64,000 nucleotides of DNA, from positions 62,001-126,000 of the forward strand of contig NZ_JAAEDL010000015.1 in NCBI RefSeq assembly GCF_018129005.1. Direction: 5' to 3'. The stretch's first letter is position 1. Each line of letters opens with the position of its first letter. The notes beneath the pieces are model-generated. The model searched no databases and had not been told where the DNA came from. It was given only the letters and a program-made list of their open reading frames with translations. Made by a program: the position numbers and the translations under genes. Source of the DNA: Neoroseomonas eburnea (GTDB taxonomy: Bacteria; Pseudomonadota; Alphaproteobacteria; Acetobacterales; Acetobacteraceae). Shown here piece by piece: positions 1-7,769 of this stretch.

Positions 1-440
1 CGTCGCTGTCCCTGCCGCGCGATCAGCGCGCGCAGCAGGTCCTTGATCGCGCCGGCATCGGGGTGGCGCGCCACCACCTCCGCCTCATGCGCCCGCGCGG
101 CGGCCAGGAGGTCGCCCACCAGCGCCTCCCCCCGCGCCGCCAGGTGCACCCGCACCAGGCGGCGGTCCCGCGTGTCCTGCCGACGCGTCACCAGGCCCTC
201 GCGCTCCATGCGGTCGAGAACCTTGGTCATGGTCGGCTGCTGCAGCAGGCAGGCCTCGGCGAGCGCGGTCACCGTCTCCGCCCCGCCCGAAAGTGTGGCG
301 AGCACGCGCCACACCGGCACCGAAACCCCGCGCGCGCGCAACCTGTCGTGGAACTCCGAGGAGACGACGTAGGACGCGCGCGCGAGGAGCGAGAGCAAGT
401 AGTCGTCGACAAAGCGAGGCGCAGCATTCTGCGTGTCCAT
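1..440 (-). CDS. MarR-family transcriptional regulator (3' end cut by window)
   Basis: Reading down from an ATG at 440 gives a 146-residue MarR-type protein that runs off the left edge. The winged helix-turn-helix is at about residues 45-100. It includes ETVTALAEACLLQQPTMTKV as the recognition region and the wing signature DTRDRRLVRVHLAARGEALV. MarR proteins are usually 140-160 aa, so little is missing. The family binds DNA as a dimer and commonly represses stress, efflux or aromatic-degradation genes. The target here is unknown. The nearest gene, at 548-1492, lies on the same strand upstream of it, separated by 107 bp. The ATG at 440 was chosen because the MarR N-terminal helix starts right after it. 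Confidence 0.85.
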   Translation of the reverse strand, partial: MDTQNAAPRFVDDYLLSLLARASYVVSSEFHDRLRARGVSVPVWRVLATLSGGAETVTALAEACLLQQPTMTKVLDRMEREGLVTRRQDTRDRRLVRVHLAARGEALVGDLLAAARAHEAEVVARHPDAGAIKDLLRALIARQGQR

Positions 441-547
441 GGCCGGCCACCCGACAGGAGACCGCAACATTAGACGCGCGGAACGTCGTGAGTCTTGCTT
501 TGCGTGCAATCTACCTCACACAACACGATGCTGCACTGCAGCGATGC

Positions 548-1492
548 TCAACACGCGGGCAGCCGTCCGGCGTCGCGCCGCTGCTCATAGGCTTTCGCGT
601 GCAAATACGCGGCTTCATGCAACTCATCCGGCAGTCCCGCGCGCCGCGCCCGTTCGAGCAGGAAGCCGAGGATATGGTCGGCCTCGATCCTCGCGCCGGA
701 TTCGAGGTCGCGCAGCATCGAGGTGGCGTAGGCGCTTCGCGGATCGCCGAAAACCGCGCGGTACTCATCGAGGAAGCCGTCGCGCACCGGATGCCCCGCT
801 GCCGCCGCGATGGCCAGGTTGCGTTCGAGCAGGCGCAGCAGGAAGGCGCCGCCGCCGGGGCTGCGCACGATCTCCCCGACATTGGCGCGCATCAGCACCG
901 TGCCGATGGCACTGGTGCCGAGATGCACGAGCTTCTCCCACATGCGCGCCATCACGTCCGGCACCGCCTGCGCGACCACGCCCCTGGCCGGCGCGAAGGC
1001 AGCCTCCAGCGCGCGCACCCGGTCCGACATCGCGCCGTCGCGCTCGCCGAAGGTCAACCAGCGCCAGTCATTGAGCTGCCGCACCGTGCCGTCGGGCGCG
1101 AGCGTCGCCTGGATCTTCGCCAAGCCCCCGAGAAGGCGCGCCGCGCCGAATTCCGCCGCAAGGCGGTCGAGATGCGACAACCCGTTCAGCACCGGCAGGA
1201 CCGCCGTGCGCGCATCCACCGCCGGGCGGATCGCACCGATCGCATCCTCCAGGTCGTAGGCCTTGCAGGACAGCAGGATCACGTCCCAGCCGGGCTTCGC
1301 CTCCGCCGCCGTGAGGGTCGCGACCCGGCCTTCCCAGGCGCCGAAGGGGCTTTCGATGCGCAGGCCGTCACGGTGCAGCACGGCGCGGCGCGCGGGGCGG
1401 ACCATGAAGGCGACCTCCGCCGTCCCGGCCTCGGCCAGCCTTCCGCCGAAATAGCCGCCGAGGGCACCGGCACCCAGCACCAGCACGCGCAT
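548..1492 (-). CDS. Ketopantoate reductase family (ApbA/PanE-like) oxidoreductase
   Basis: A 314-aa NAD(P)-dependent 2-dehydropantoate 2-reductase-type protein. The N-terminal Rossmann motif GAGALGGYFGGRL is at residues 7-19. The C-terminal ApbA helical domain carries WEKLVHLGTSAIGTVLMR and the conserved LESGARIEADHILGFLLERA segment. The family reduces 2-dehydropantoate to pantoate (CoA biosynthesis), but many paralogues act on other 2-keto acids, so the substrate is not certain. Starts exist at 1501 and 1492. The 1492 ATG is preferred because a GAAGGGGGG Shine-Dalgarno lies about 9 nt upstream, whereas it would directly abut the 1501 ATG. It stands alone, with 464 bp of non-coding sequence upstream. 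Confidence 0.85.
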   Translation of the reverse strand: MRVLVLGAGALGGYFGGRLAEAGTAEVAFMVRPARRAVLHRDGLRIESPFGAWEGRVATLTAAEAKPGWDVILLSCKAYDLEDAIGAIRPAVDARTAVLPVLNGLSHLDRLAAEFGAARLLGGLAKIQATLAPDGTVRQLNDWRWLTFGERDGAMSDRVRALEAAFAPARGVVAQAVPDVMARMWEKLVHLGTSAIGTVLMRANVGEIVRSPGGGAFLLRLLERNLAIAAAAGHPVRDGFLDEYRAVFGDPRSAYATSMLRDLESGARIEADHILGFLLERARRAGLPDELHEAAYLHAKAYEQRRDAGRLPAC

Positions 1493-1956
1493 GGATCGCA
1501 TCCCCCCTTCGATTGGCGCCGCCTGGCCGCGCAGTTCGGCTGCGTCGGCGGCAAACGGAGCGGACAGGCAGGACACCGCAAGCGATGCCCTGTGCCCTCG
1601 TCCCGAAGTCCGCAGCGCTTCGGAATCGGAAGACTAGGTGGCGATCGCGCCACGCGGAAGAGAGCGGGTGAGGAGCACCTCCTCCGCCCATCCCCTCCCT
1701 TGTCGCTTGGGGAATGACCGGGGAAGGCCGTTCGGGATGACAGGAGGTCGAGGGGGTGGGAGCCCATGCGAATCCACGACTTCCCAAGACTTCCTGAAGG
1801 CGGTCTCCAAGCCGCCTCCGCAGCGGCTGCGTAGGGTCCCGGTCACGTCCTCGAGGCAGCCCGGGCATCGCGCCACGGCCCAGCAGCAGGACGCGAACAC
1901 CGGCTGCAACCCGCCGCATGGCCGCGCGCCGTACGGCCAACCCCAGGAGGCCCATC
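1493..1956. other. Intergenic stretch, no gene recognised
   Basis: 464 bp between the divergent reductase gene and the OsmC gene. Short frames on both strands have no family resemblance and no ribosome-binding site. It must hold both promoters, but no confident -35/-10 pair could be picked out. A GGAGG at about 1945-1950 is the ribosome-binding site of the OsmC gene. Confidence 0.5.
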
Positions 1957-2559
1957 ATGAACGTCGTCACCGCCCCCGCCGAAATGGCCGCTCCCGTCGC
2001 GAAGAAGGAGAAGCCACCCCTCAACGGCGTCAACACCCCCGCCCTGCTCGCCACCATCGGCGTCGTCGCCGGCCAGCCGCAGCTCGCCAAGTTCCAGTTC
2101 CGCGCCCACGGGCAATGGAAGGCCGGCACCCACATGCAGGGCACCATGCTCGGCTTCTCCGGCGCCGGCGGGGAGCACGCCCACAAGGCCGCCACCATGG
2201 CGCACAGCGACCATCCGGCCGTGCTCTGCGGCGAGGACGAAGGCCCGACCCCCGTCGAATGGATCCTGCACGGCCTGGCCGGCTGCCTGACCGCCGGCAT
2301 CGCCAACATCGCCGCCGTGCGCGGCGTGAAGCTCCATTCCATCGAAGCCGAGGTCGAGGGCGACATCGACCTGCAGGGCATCCTCGGCCTGTCCGACAAG
2401 GTACGGAACGGCTTCGACGACGTGCGCGTGACCTTCAGGATCGCCGGCGACGCGCCGCCCGAGACGTTGAAGGCACTGGTCGCCCAGTCGCAGGCCCGCT
2501 CCGCGGTCTTCGACATCCTGACCAACGGCGTGCCGGTCTCGATCGCCGTGGAGGCCTGA
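1957..2559 (+). CDS. OsmC family protein
   Basis: 200 aa. The OsmC/Ohr-like core is visible as GEDEGPTPVEWILHGLAGC followed by LTAGIANIAAVRGVKL, and ends in the typical SPVxDILTNGVPVSI-like strand. OsmC-family proteins reduce hydroperoxides using a Cys pair; the AGC cysteine (C110) is present and another Cys is at 91. Many members of this longer subgroup lack proven peroxidase activity, so the function is provisional. ATG 1957 follows AGGAGG with 6 nt spacing. It is first in a same-strand run with two flavoproteins and a MaoC hydratase; the gap to the next gene is 56 bp. A role in oxidative or electrophile defence within that run is inference. Confidence 0.85.
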   Translation: MNVVTAPAEMAAPVAKKEKPPLNGVNTPALLATIGVVAGQPQLAKFQFRAHGQWKAGTHMQGTMLGFSGAGGEHAHKAATMAHSDHPAVLCGEDEGPTPVEWILHGLAGCLTAGIANIAAVRGVKLHSIEAEVEGDIDLQGILGLSDKVRNGFDDVRVTFRIAGDAPPETLKALVAQSQARSAVFDILTNGVPVSIAVEA

Positions 2560-2615
2560 TCGGACCCTGCCGGCGGCGCGCCCCCGCCGCCGGCCCCCGC
2601 CCAGCGGAGGACATC

Positions 2616-3848
2616 ATGCGGACCACCGACGCCATCGTCATCGGCGCCGGCCAGGCCGGGCTTGCCATGAGCCATTGCCTCGCCGCGCGCGACATCGACC
2701 ACGTCGTGCTCGAGCGCGGCCGTGTCGCCGAACGCTGGCGCCGCGAACGCTGGGACAGCCTCCGCCTGCTCACCCCGAACTGGATGAGCCGCCTGCCCGG
2801 CTGGTCCTACCGCGGCCCCGATCCGGAGGGCTTCATGACCATGCCCGAGGTGATCGCCCATCTCGAAGGCTATGCGTCCGCGGCACCCGTGGAGGCCGGC
2901 GTCGCCGTCCACGCCCTGCGCCGCGGCCCCTTCGGTTACCTGGTCGAGACCGGCGCCGGCGCCTGGGCGGCGCGCGCCGTGGTCGTCGCCACCGGGCAAT
3001 GCGACCTGCCCCATATCCCTGCCATCGCCGCTACGCTGCCGAAGGCGGTCCGCCAGGTCACGCCCGCCTCCTACCGCAACCCGGGGCAGCTTCCACCGGG
3101 CGGCGTGCTGGTGGTCGGCGCCTCTGCCTCCGGCGTGCAGCTCGCCGAGGAGATCCATCGCTCCGGCCGGCCCGTCACCCTCGCCGTCGGCCGCCACACG
3201 CGACTGCCGCGGCGCTGGCGCGGGCGCGACATCCTCGACTGGATGGACCGCGCCGGCGTGCTGGCGGAGCGCGCGGAGGAGGTGCGCGACCTCACCGCCG
3301 CGCGGGCACAGCCCTCCCTGCAACTGGTCGGCCGGCCGGACCATGCGAGCCTCGACCTCGGCGTGCTGCGCGGCATCGGCGTGCGCGTCGTCGGCCGGGT
3401 GGAGACCGTCTCGCAGGGCCGCGTGCTGCTGCGCGACGACCTGCCGGACACGACCGCGGCCGCGCAGCGCACGCTGGACCGGCTGCTCGCGAGGCTGGAC
3501 GCGGTGGCGGATGCGGCCGGCGCGCCGCGCGAGCGGCGTCCGGCGCCGCTGCCGCCCTTCGCCCCCTCCCCGCCGGAGATCGACCTGGCGGCCGAGGGCA
3601 TCCGCACCGTGCTCTGGGCCACCGGCTTCCGGCGCAACTATGCCTGGCTCCAGGTGCCCGTGCTCGATGCGGCGGGCGAGATCCGCCACCAGGGCGGCGT
3701 CACCCCCTCGCCCGGGCTCTACGTGCTTGGGCTGCGCTTCCTGCGTCGGCGCAATTCCAATTTCCTCGATGGCGTCGGCGCCGATGCCGAGGCGCTCGCC
3801 GACCATGTCCTCGCCCACCTCGTCGCACGCGGCCGTGCCGCGGCCTGA
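2616..3848 (+). CDS. FAD/NAD(P)-dependent flavin monooxygenase-like oxidoreductase (CzcO type)
   Basis: 410 aa. Two dinucleotide folds are visible: FAD-binding VIGAGQAGLAMSHCL at residues 8-22 and NAD(P)-binding VVGASASGVQLAEEI near residue 167. The late motif VLWATGFRRNY is typical of flavin monooxygenase-like proteins annotated as CzcO or as putative flavoproteins of K+ transport. The first part also has the family's ERWRRERWDSLRLLTPNW segment. Such enzymes oxygenate or oxidise small organic substrates; the substrate here is unknown. ATG 2616 sits 5 nt after GGAGG. It is 16 bp ahead of another FAD enzyme, so the two are probably co-transcribed. Confidence 0.85.
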   Translation: MRTTDAIVIGAGQAGLAMSHCLAARDIDHVVLERGRVAERWRRERWDSLRLLTPNWMSRLPGWSYRGPDPEGFMTMPEVIAHLEGYASAAPVEAGVAVHALRRGPFGYLVETGAGAWAARAVVVATGQCDLPHIPAIAATLPKAVRQVTPASYRNPGQLPPGGVLVVGASASGVQLAEEIHRSGRPVTLAVGRHTRLPRRWRGRDILDWMDRAGVLAERAEEVRDLTAARAQPSLQLVGRPDHASLDLGVLRGIGVRVVGRVETVSQGRVLLRDDLPDTTAAAQRTLDRLLARLDAVADAAGAPRERRPAPLPPFAPSPPEIDLAAEGIRTVLWATGFRRNYAWLQVPVLDAAGEIRHQGGVTPSPGLYVLGLRFLRRRNSNFLDGVGADAEALADHVLAHLVARGRAAA

Positions 3849-3864
3849 AGGAAGGAACCCGGCC

Positions 3865-5001
3865 ATGCAACGCTTCGATGTGCTGGTCGTCGGCGGCCGC
3901 TGCGCCGGCGCCGCCGCCGCCATGCTGATGGCGCGGCGCGGCCTGCGCGTGCTCGCGGTGGACCGCGGCGGCTACGGCACGGACACGCTCTCGACCCATG
4001 CGCTGATGCGCGGGGCGGTCATGCTGCTGCACCGCTGGGGCGTGCTGCCGCGGCTGATCGAGGCCGGCACGCCGCCGATCCGCCGCACCACCTTCCACTA
4101 CGGGACGGAAGCGGTCGCTGTCGATCTGCGCCCTGGCGACGGCGTCGATGCGCTGATCGCGCCACGGCGGACGCTGCTCGACAGCGTGCTGGTGGATGCG
4201 GCGTGGGAGGCCGGCGCGGAGCTGCGCCACCACCACAGCGTCACTGGCCTGCTGCGCGACGCCGGCGGCCGCGTCACCGGCGCCATGGTGGTGGACGAGG
4301 CGGGGCAGGAATACGCCGTCGCCGCCGGGCTGGTGGTCGGCGCGGACGGCGTCGGCTCGACCGTCGCGCGGCTGGCGGGCGCGCCGGTGATGGAGACGGC
4401 GCGCCATGCCGCGGCCGTCGTTTACGGCTACTGGCCCGGCCTCGCGGACACCGGCACGCATTGGCACTACGGAATCGGCGCCAGCGCCGGGCGTATCCCG
4501 ACCAATGCCGGGCGCCACTGCGTCTTCGCTTCGGTGTCGGCGGACCACGCCCGCGTGGAGATGCGCGGCAACCGCCTCCACGCGATGCACCGGATCCTGC
4601 GCGAGGTCTCCCCCTCGCTCGCCGAGGAGGTCGCCGCCAGCGCCCCCGACGATGCGCTGGTGGCTTTCGCCGGCCGCCGGGGCTTCCTGCGCCAGGCTGC
4701 CGGTCCGGGCTGGGCGCTGATCGGCGATGCCGGCTACTTCAAGGATCCCATCACGGCGCACGGCATCACCGATGCGCTGCGCGACGCGGCCCTGCTCGCC
4801 GAGGCCGCCACCGAGGGCACCGACGCCGCCTTCGCCCGCTTCGCCGCGCGACGCGACGATCTCTCCCTGCCCCTCTTTCGCGTGACGGACGAGATCGCCA
4901 GCTATCGCTGGACGTTGGAGGAGGCGAAGGCGATGCATCTCGCCCTCAATACGGCGATGAAGCGGGAAGTGGCGGCGCTGGCGGCGGAGCCGGTGCCGTG
5001 A
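3865..5001 (+). CDS. FAD-dependent oxidoreductase (PHBH / geranylgeranyl-reductase-like fold)
   Basis: 378 aa. It opens with the FAD-binding motif VVGGRCAGAAAAMLMARRG (residues 8-26), has the internal GADGVGSTVARLAG (the DG motif of p-hydroxybenzoate-hydroxylase-fold enzymes) and the third FAD motif LIGDAGYFKDPITAHG. These are aromatic hydroxylases or isoprenoid/lipid reductases; a choice cannot be made from motifs alone. ATG 3865 follows GGAAGGAA. Its stop overlaps the GTG start of the downstream MaoC gene by 4 bases (GTGA), which indicates translational coupling and a shared substrate path, probably on an acyl or aromatic-CoA compound (inference). Confidence 0.8.
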   Translation: MQRFDVLVVGGRCAGAAAAMLMARRGLRVLAVDRGGYGTDTLSTHALMRGAVMLLHRWGVLPRLIEAGTPPIRRTTFHYGTEAVAVDLRPGDGVDALIAPRRTLLDSVLVDAAWEAGAELRHHHSVTGLLRDAGGRVTGAMVVDEAGQEYAVAAGLVVGADGVGSTVARLAGAPVMETARHAAAVVYGYWPGLADTGTHWHYGIGASAGRIPTNAGRHCVFASVSADHARVEMRGNRLHAMHRILREVSPSLAEEVAASAPDDALVAFAGRRGFLRQAAGPGWALIGDAGYFKDPITAHGITDALRDAALLAEAATEGTDAAFARFAARRDDLSLPLFRVTDEIASYRWTLEEAKAMHLALNTAMKREVAALAAEPVP

Positions 5002-5441
5002 GCGATCCCTGGGCGCGCACCATCGCCGGCCGCCCGCAGGCCGGCCAGACGGTCGAGCGCACGCGACGCACCTCCATGGCCGATGTCGAGGCCTTCACCG
5101 CCATCACCGGCGACCGCAACCCGCTGCACTACGACGCGGCGCTCGCGACGGCCTCGCCCTTCGGCGGGCTGATCGTGCAGGGCGGCGTCACCTCCGGCCT
5201 GCTCAACGCCGTGGTGGCGGAGGACCTCCCCGGTCCCGGCACGGTCTTCCTCGGCGTCGAATGGCGCTTCGTGAAGGCGGTGCGCGTGGGCGAGGAGATC
5301 ACCGCGCGCGTCGAGATCGTCTCGGTGCGCGACGACAAGCCGATCTGCACCCTCGCCACCACCATCCGCAATGCCGAGGGCGACGCCTGCCTGACGGGCA
5401 CCGCCGTGACCTGGACCGCGCCGCTGCGCGCCCCGGCCTGA
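4998..5441 (+). CDS. MaoC-like (R)-specific enoyl hydratase/dehydratase
   Basis: 147 aa hot-dog fold protein. The hydratase signature is visible as TGDRNPLHYD (catalytic Asp and His) followed by PFGGLIVQGGVTSGLL and the C-terminal EWRFVKAVRVGEEITARVEI. MaoC/PhaJ-type enzymes hydrate trans-2-enoyl-CoA to (R)-3-hydroxyacyl-CoA, feeding polyhydroxyalkanoate or fatty-acid routes. The GTG at 4998 is chosen because it overlaps the upstream stop as GTGA and extends to the usual hot-dog N-terminus; the internal ATG at 5076 would remove the first strand. It is last in the 1957-5441 run. Confidence 0.85.
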   Translation: MSDPWARTIAGRPQAGQTVERTRRTSMADVEAFTAITGDRNPLHYDAALATASPFGGLIVQGGVTSGLLNAVVAEDLPGPGTVFLGVEWRFVKAVRVGEEITARVEIVSVRDDKPICTLATTIRNAEGDACLTGTAVTWTAPLRAPA

Positions 5442-5458
5442 TCTCCAGGACATCTCCA
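5441..5458 (+). promoter_or_regulatory. Tandem ATCTCCA direct repeat (site 1)
   Basis: ATCTCCA occurs at 5441-5447 and 5452-5458, an 11-bp period. The site is 97 bp ahead of the small gene at 5556. The same arrangement with the same period recurs at 7442-7459, ahead of the other small gene. OmpR-type winged-helix proteins bind tandem half-sites with a 10-11 bp period, and such a regulator is encoded between the two sites. It overlaps the stop of the MaoC gene. Function is inferred. Confidence 0.45.
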
Positions 5459-5555
5459 CGCCGCCGCAACGCTGCCTCCAAGCGCCGCATAGCGGCGGTG
5501 GGGAGACTGCGCCACCCCGCCCATCCTGGCCGGGGCCGCAGCGAGGAGAGCCGCC

Positions 5556-5711
5556 ATGGCCGAGTTCACCGCAGAGAAGATCCCGGGCGACCGCTGGAGC
5601 GGGCCCGAATGGTTCCGTCACATCGCCGGCAAGCCCTTGGCGGAACGCCGCGCCAGGCCCACGGCGCTGTCCTGGAAGGACGAGCTCGCGCTGCTCTATC
5701 CGCCGGGCTGA
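5556..5711 (+). CDS. Small hypothetical protein (51 aa)
   Basis: Starts at ATG 5556 after GCGAGGAGA and encodes MAEFTAEKIPGDRWSGPEWF and onward to a LALLYPPG end. It is charged and soluble, with no signal peptide or membrane helix. No family was recognised. Support comes from the ribosome-binding site, coding-like third positions and a regulator-like direct repeat 97 bp upstream that it shares with the DUF1127 gene at 7563. Its 3' end overlaps the 3' end of the convergent TPR regulator by 16 bp. Confidence 0.5.
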   Translation: MAEFTAEKIPGDRWSGPEWFRHIAGKPLAERRARPTALSWKDELALLYPPG

Positions 5712-7312
5712 ACCTCGACCCCGGCGGGCGACGGCGCCTTCAGCCCCGCCCGCCGAAGCCCTTCGAGGCAAAGCTCGACGAGCGCCTCATCCGCGCAGAA
5801 GAAGAAGTCCGAACGCGCGTCGGCGAGCGTGTAGGCCGGCGCCTTCTCGAGCAGCGCGGGCAGGGCGCGGCGCGCCTCCTCGATGCGCCCCATCAGGCCG
5901 AGCGCGGCGACCAGCATCATGTGCGGCCACAGCTTGGCGTTCGGCACGCGCGTCGCGCGGCGCGCGCATTCCACCGCCTCCGCGAAGTCGCGCAGCTGGA
6001 TGTGCGCGAGGGCGCGCGCGGCGTGGAAGCTCGACAGGTGCGGGTCGCGCGGGCTGAGCTCGATCGCCCGGCCGAGATGCGCGATGCCGTCCCGCGAACG
6101 ACCGCTCCAGACCATGGTGCAGCCCAGCGCGAAATGCGCCTGCGCGAAGCTGGGGTTCAACACGACCGCCTGCTCGAGCAGCGCGATCGCCTCCTCGTAG
6201 TCGTGGCGGAAGGCATGCACGCGGCCGAGCACGCAGAGGTTCATGCAGTCCTGGGCGTCGAGCGCGACCGCGCTGCGGCTGAGGCGCAGGGCTTCGTCGA
6301 GCAGGGCCTCGCGGCTCTCGTGCTCGCCGACCACGGTTTCCTGCAGCAGCACATAGGCGAGGGCGCCGTGCGCGCGCGCGAAGCCCGGGTCGAGCTCGAT
6401 GGCGCGGCGGAACATCGCCTCCGCCTCCGCCATGCCGGGGGAGGTGAAGCCCCAGAGGTGGAACAGCCCGCGCTGGTAGCAGTCCCACGCGCCGAGGTTC
6501 ACCGGAGGGCGCCGCACCGCCGCTTCCCGTTCGAGCCGCGCGAGCTCGGGCTCGATCGCTGCCGCGATCTGCTCGGCCATCGCGCGCTGCACGTCGAGCA
6601 CGTCCGCCAGCGCGAGGTCGTAGGTCTCCGACCAGAGCTGGTTGCCGGTCTCCGCGCTGACCAGGTCGGCGGCCAGACGCACGCGATCGCCGCGCTTGGC
6701 GACGCTGCCATGCACCAGGTAGCGGACGCCGAAGGCCGCGCCGATCTCGCGCGCGTCCACCTCCTTCCCGCGGAAGGCGACGGCGGTGTGGCGGCTCAGC
6801 ACGTCCATCCAGCGATGGCGCGCGAGCAGGCGGATCACGTCCTCGGTCAGGCCGTAGCTGAAGTAGTCGGTATCGGGTTCGGTGCTGAGGTTGGCGAAGG
6901 GCAGCACGACGACCGAAGGACGGCTGGAGCGTTCGGCGAGCGGCGCTTCGGCCGGCGTCGCGGCGGATGCTTCCGGCGCCCGCGCCTGCGCCTGCGCCTC
7001 CGGCAGCTCGGTGACGTCGGCGATGAACCGGAAGCCGCGCTTGTGGATGGTCTTGATCAGCGCCTGGCGATCGCCGTCGTCGCCCACCGCCTTGCGCGCG
7101 GCGTTGATGCGGCTGCTCAGCGCCGCCTCGGAGACGATGCGGCCGTTCCACACCACATCGAGCAGTTCATCCTTGCTGACGACGCGATCCCGGTTGCGCA
7201 CCAGATGCAGCAGCAGGTCGAAGACCTGCGGCTCCACATGCACGCGCGACCCGTCGCGCCGCAGCTCCTGGCGGCGCAAATCCACCTCGTGCCCTGAGAA
7301 GGCGAGGGACAT
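5696..7312 (-). CDS. OmpR-type winged-helix / TPR transcriptional regulator
   Basis: 538 aa. Residues 1-97 form an OmpR/CadC-type DNA-binding domain (EPQVFDLLLHLVRNRDRVVS, then ALSSRINAARKAVGDD and IKTIHKRGFRFIADV). Residues about 125-255 are the TolB/FlgO-like segment common in adenylate-cyclase-associated regulators (VVVLPFANLSTEPDTDYFSY, then YLVHGSVAKRGDRVRL). Residues about 280-510 are tetratricopeptide repeats (AEAMFRRAIELDPGFARAHG, EEAIALLEQAVVLNPSFAQAHF). No membrane segment is seen, unlike CadC. The start at 7312 has GGAGG 6 nt upstream; an in-frame ATG at 7318 is the alternative. It is divergent from the DUF1127 gene, with a tandem ATCTCCA site between them, so it may regulate that gene and itself (inference). 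Confidence 0.85.
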   Translation of the reverse strand: MSLAFSGHEVDLRRQELRRDGSRVHVEPQVFDLLLHLVRNRDRVVSKDELLDVVWNGRIVSEAALSSRINAARKAVGDDGDRQALIKTIHKRGFRFIADVTELPEAQAQARAPEASAATPAEAPLAERSSRPSVVVLPFANLSTEPDTDYFSYGLTEDVIRLLARHRWMDVLSRHTAVAFRGKEVDAREIGAAFGVRYLVHGSVAKRGDRVRLAADLVSAETGNQLWSETYDLALADVLDVQRAMAEQIAAAIEPELARLEREAAVRRPPVNLGAWDCYQRGLFHLWGFTSPGMAEAEAMFRRAIELDPGFARAHGALAYVLLQETVVGEHESREALLDEALRLSRSAVALDAQDCMNLCVLGRVHAFRHDYEEAIALLEQAVVLNPSFAQAHFALGCTMVWSGRSRDGIAHLGRAIELSPRDPHLSSFHAARALAHIQLRDFAEAVECARRATRVPNAKLWPHMMLVAALGLMGRIEEARRALPALLEKAPAYTLADARSDFFFCADEALVELCLEGLRRAGLKAPSPAGVEVQPGG

Positions 7313-7441
7313 CGACATCCTCCCTGGCCATGCATGAACCCGCATTGGGTTGATCTCTGCGCCATCCGGCGCGGTGCGCGGATTATCCGCGCCTCGTGCC
7401 CCTGGCTCAACCTTTCAGAAGACCTCGCGGCGCGCGGAGTG

Positions 7442-7459
7442 ATCTCCAGCAAATCTCCA
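7442..7459 (+). promoter_or_regulatory. Tandem ATCTCCA direct repeat (site 2)
   Basis: ATCTCCA at 7442-7448 and 7453-7459, again an 11-bp period, lying 103 bp before the DUF1127 start and 129 bp from the divergent regulator start. It matches the site at 5441-5458 in half-site sequence, spacing and distance to a small gene. It is a likely operator for the OmpR-type regulator at 5696-7312; binding is inferred. Confidence 0.5.
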
Positions 7460-7562
7460 TGCATCGGCCAGTTCTCCGCCAAGCGCGCGCACCGGCACGC
7501 GCGGCACAAGAGACGCGCCGCGGCGATGGCGACGGCGGCAGCAACGGAGAGGAGATCGGACC

Positions 7563-7724
7563 ATGACCACCATCGGCGACCTGTTCGGCAACCTTGCGAT
7601 GTGGCGCGAACGCGCTCGCGGCCGTCGGCTGTTGATCGAGATGGATGCGCGGCTGCTGAAGGACATCGGCATGACGCAGGACGCAGCGGCGGCGGAGGCC
7701 GCGAAGCCCTGGTGGCGGGACTGA
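7563..7724 (+). CDS. DUF1127 small protein
   Basis: 53 aa, starting MTTIGDLFGNLAMWRERARG. It has the DUF1127 signature: an aromatic/basic N-terminal part, then RRLLIEMDARLLKDIGMTQD, where L-x-D-I-G is the family hallmark. DUF1127 proteins (YjiS-like) are small basic RNA-related proteins; several alphaproteobacterial members affect phosphate, carbon or sRNA-based regulation. ATG 7563 follows GGAGAGGAG. It is preceded by the tandem ATCTCCA site and is divergent from the TPR regulator. The EamA transporter starts 45 bp downstream and may share the transcript. Confidence 0.8.
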   Translation: MTTIGDLFGNLAMWRERARGRRLLIEMDARLLKDIGMTQDAAAAEAAKPWWRD

Positions 7725-7769
7725 CGCGAAGGCGTCGCCCGCCGCCGGGCAAGCCCGGAGTGGCAAATC

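Noticed and set aside
1368-3923. Very long open frame on the minus strand across the OsmC and flavoprotein genes
   Set aside because: It is antisense to genes with clear family motifs. Its product is low-complexity Arg/Ala/Gly/Pro sequence, an effect of G/C-saturated third positions.
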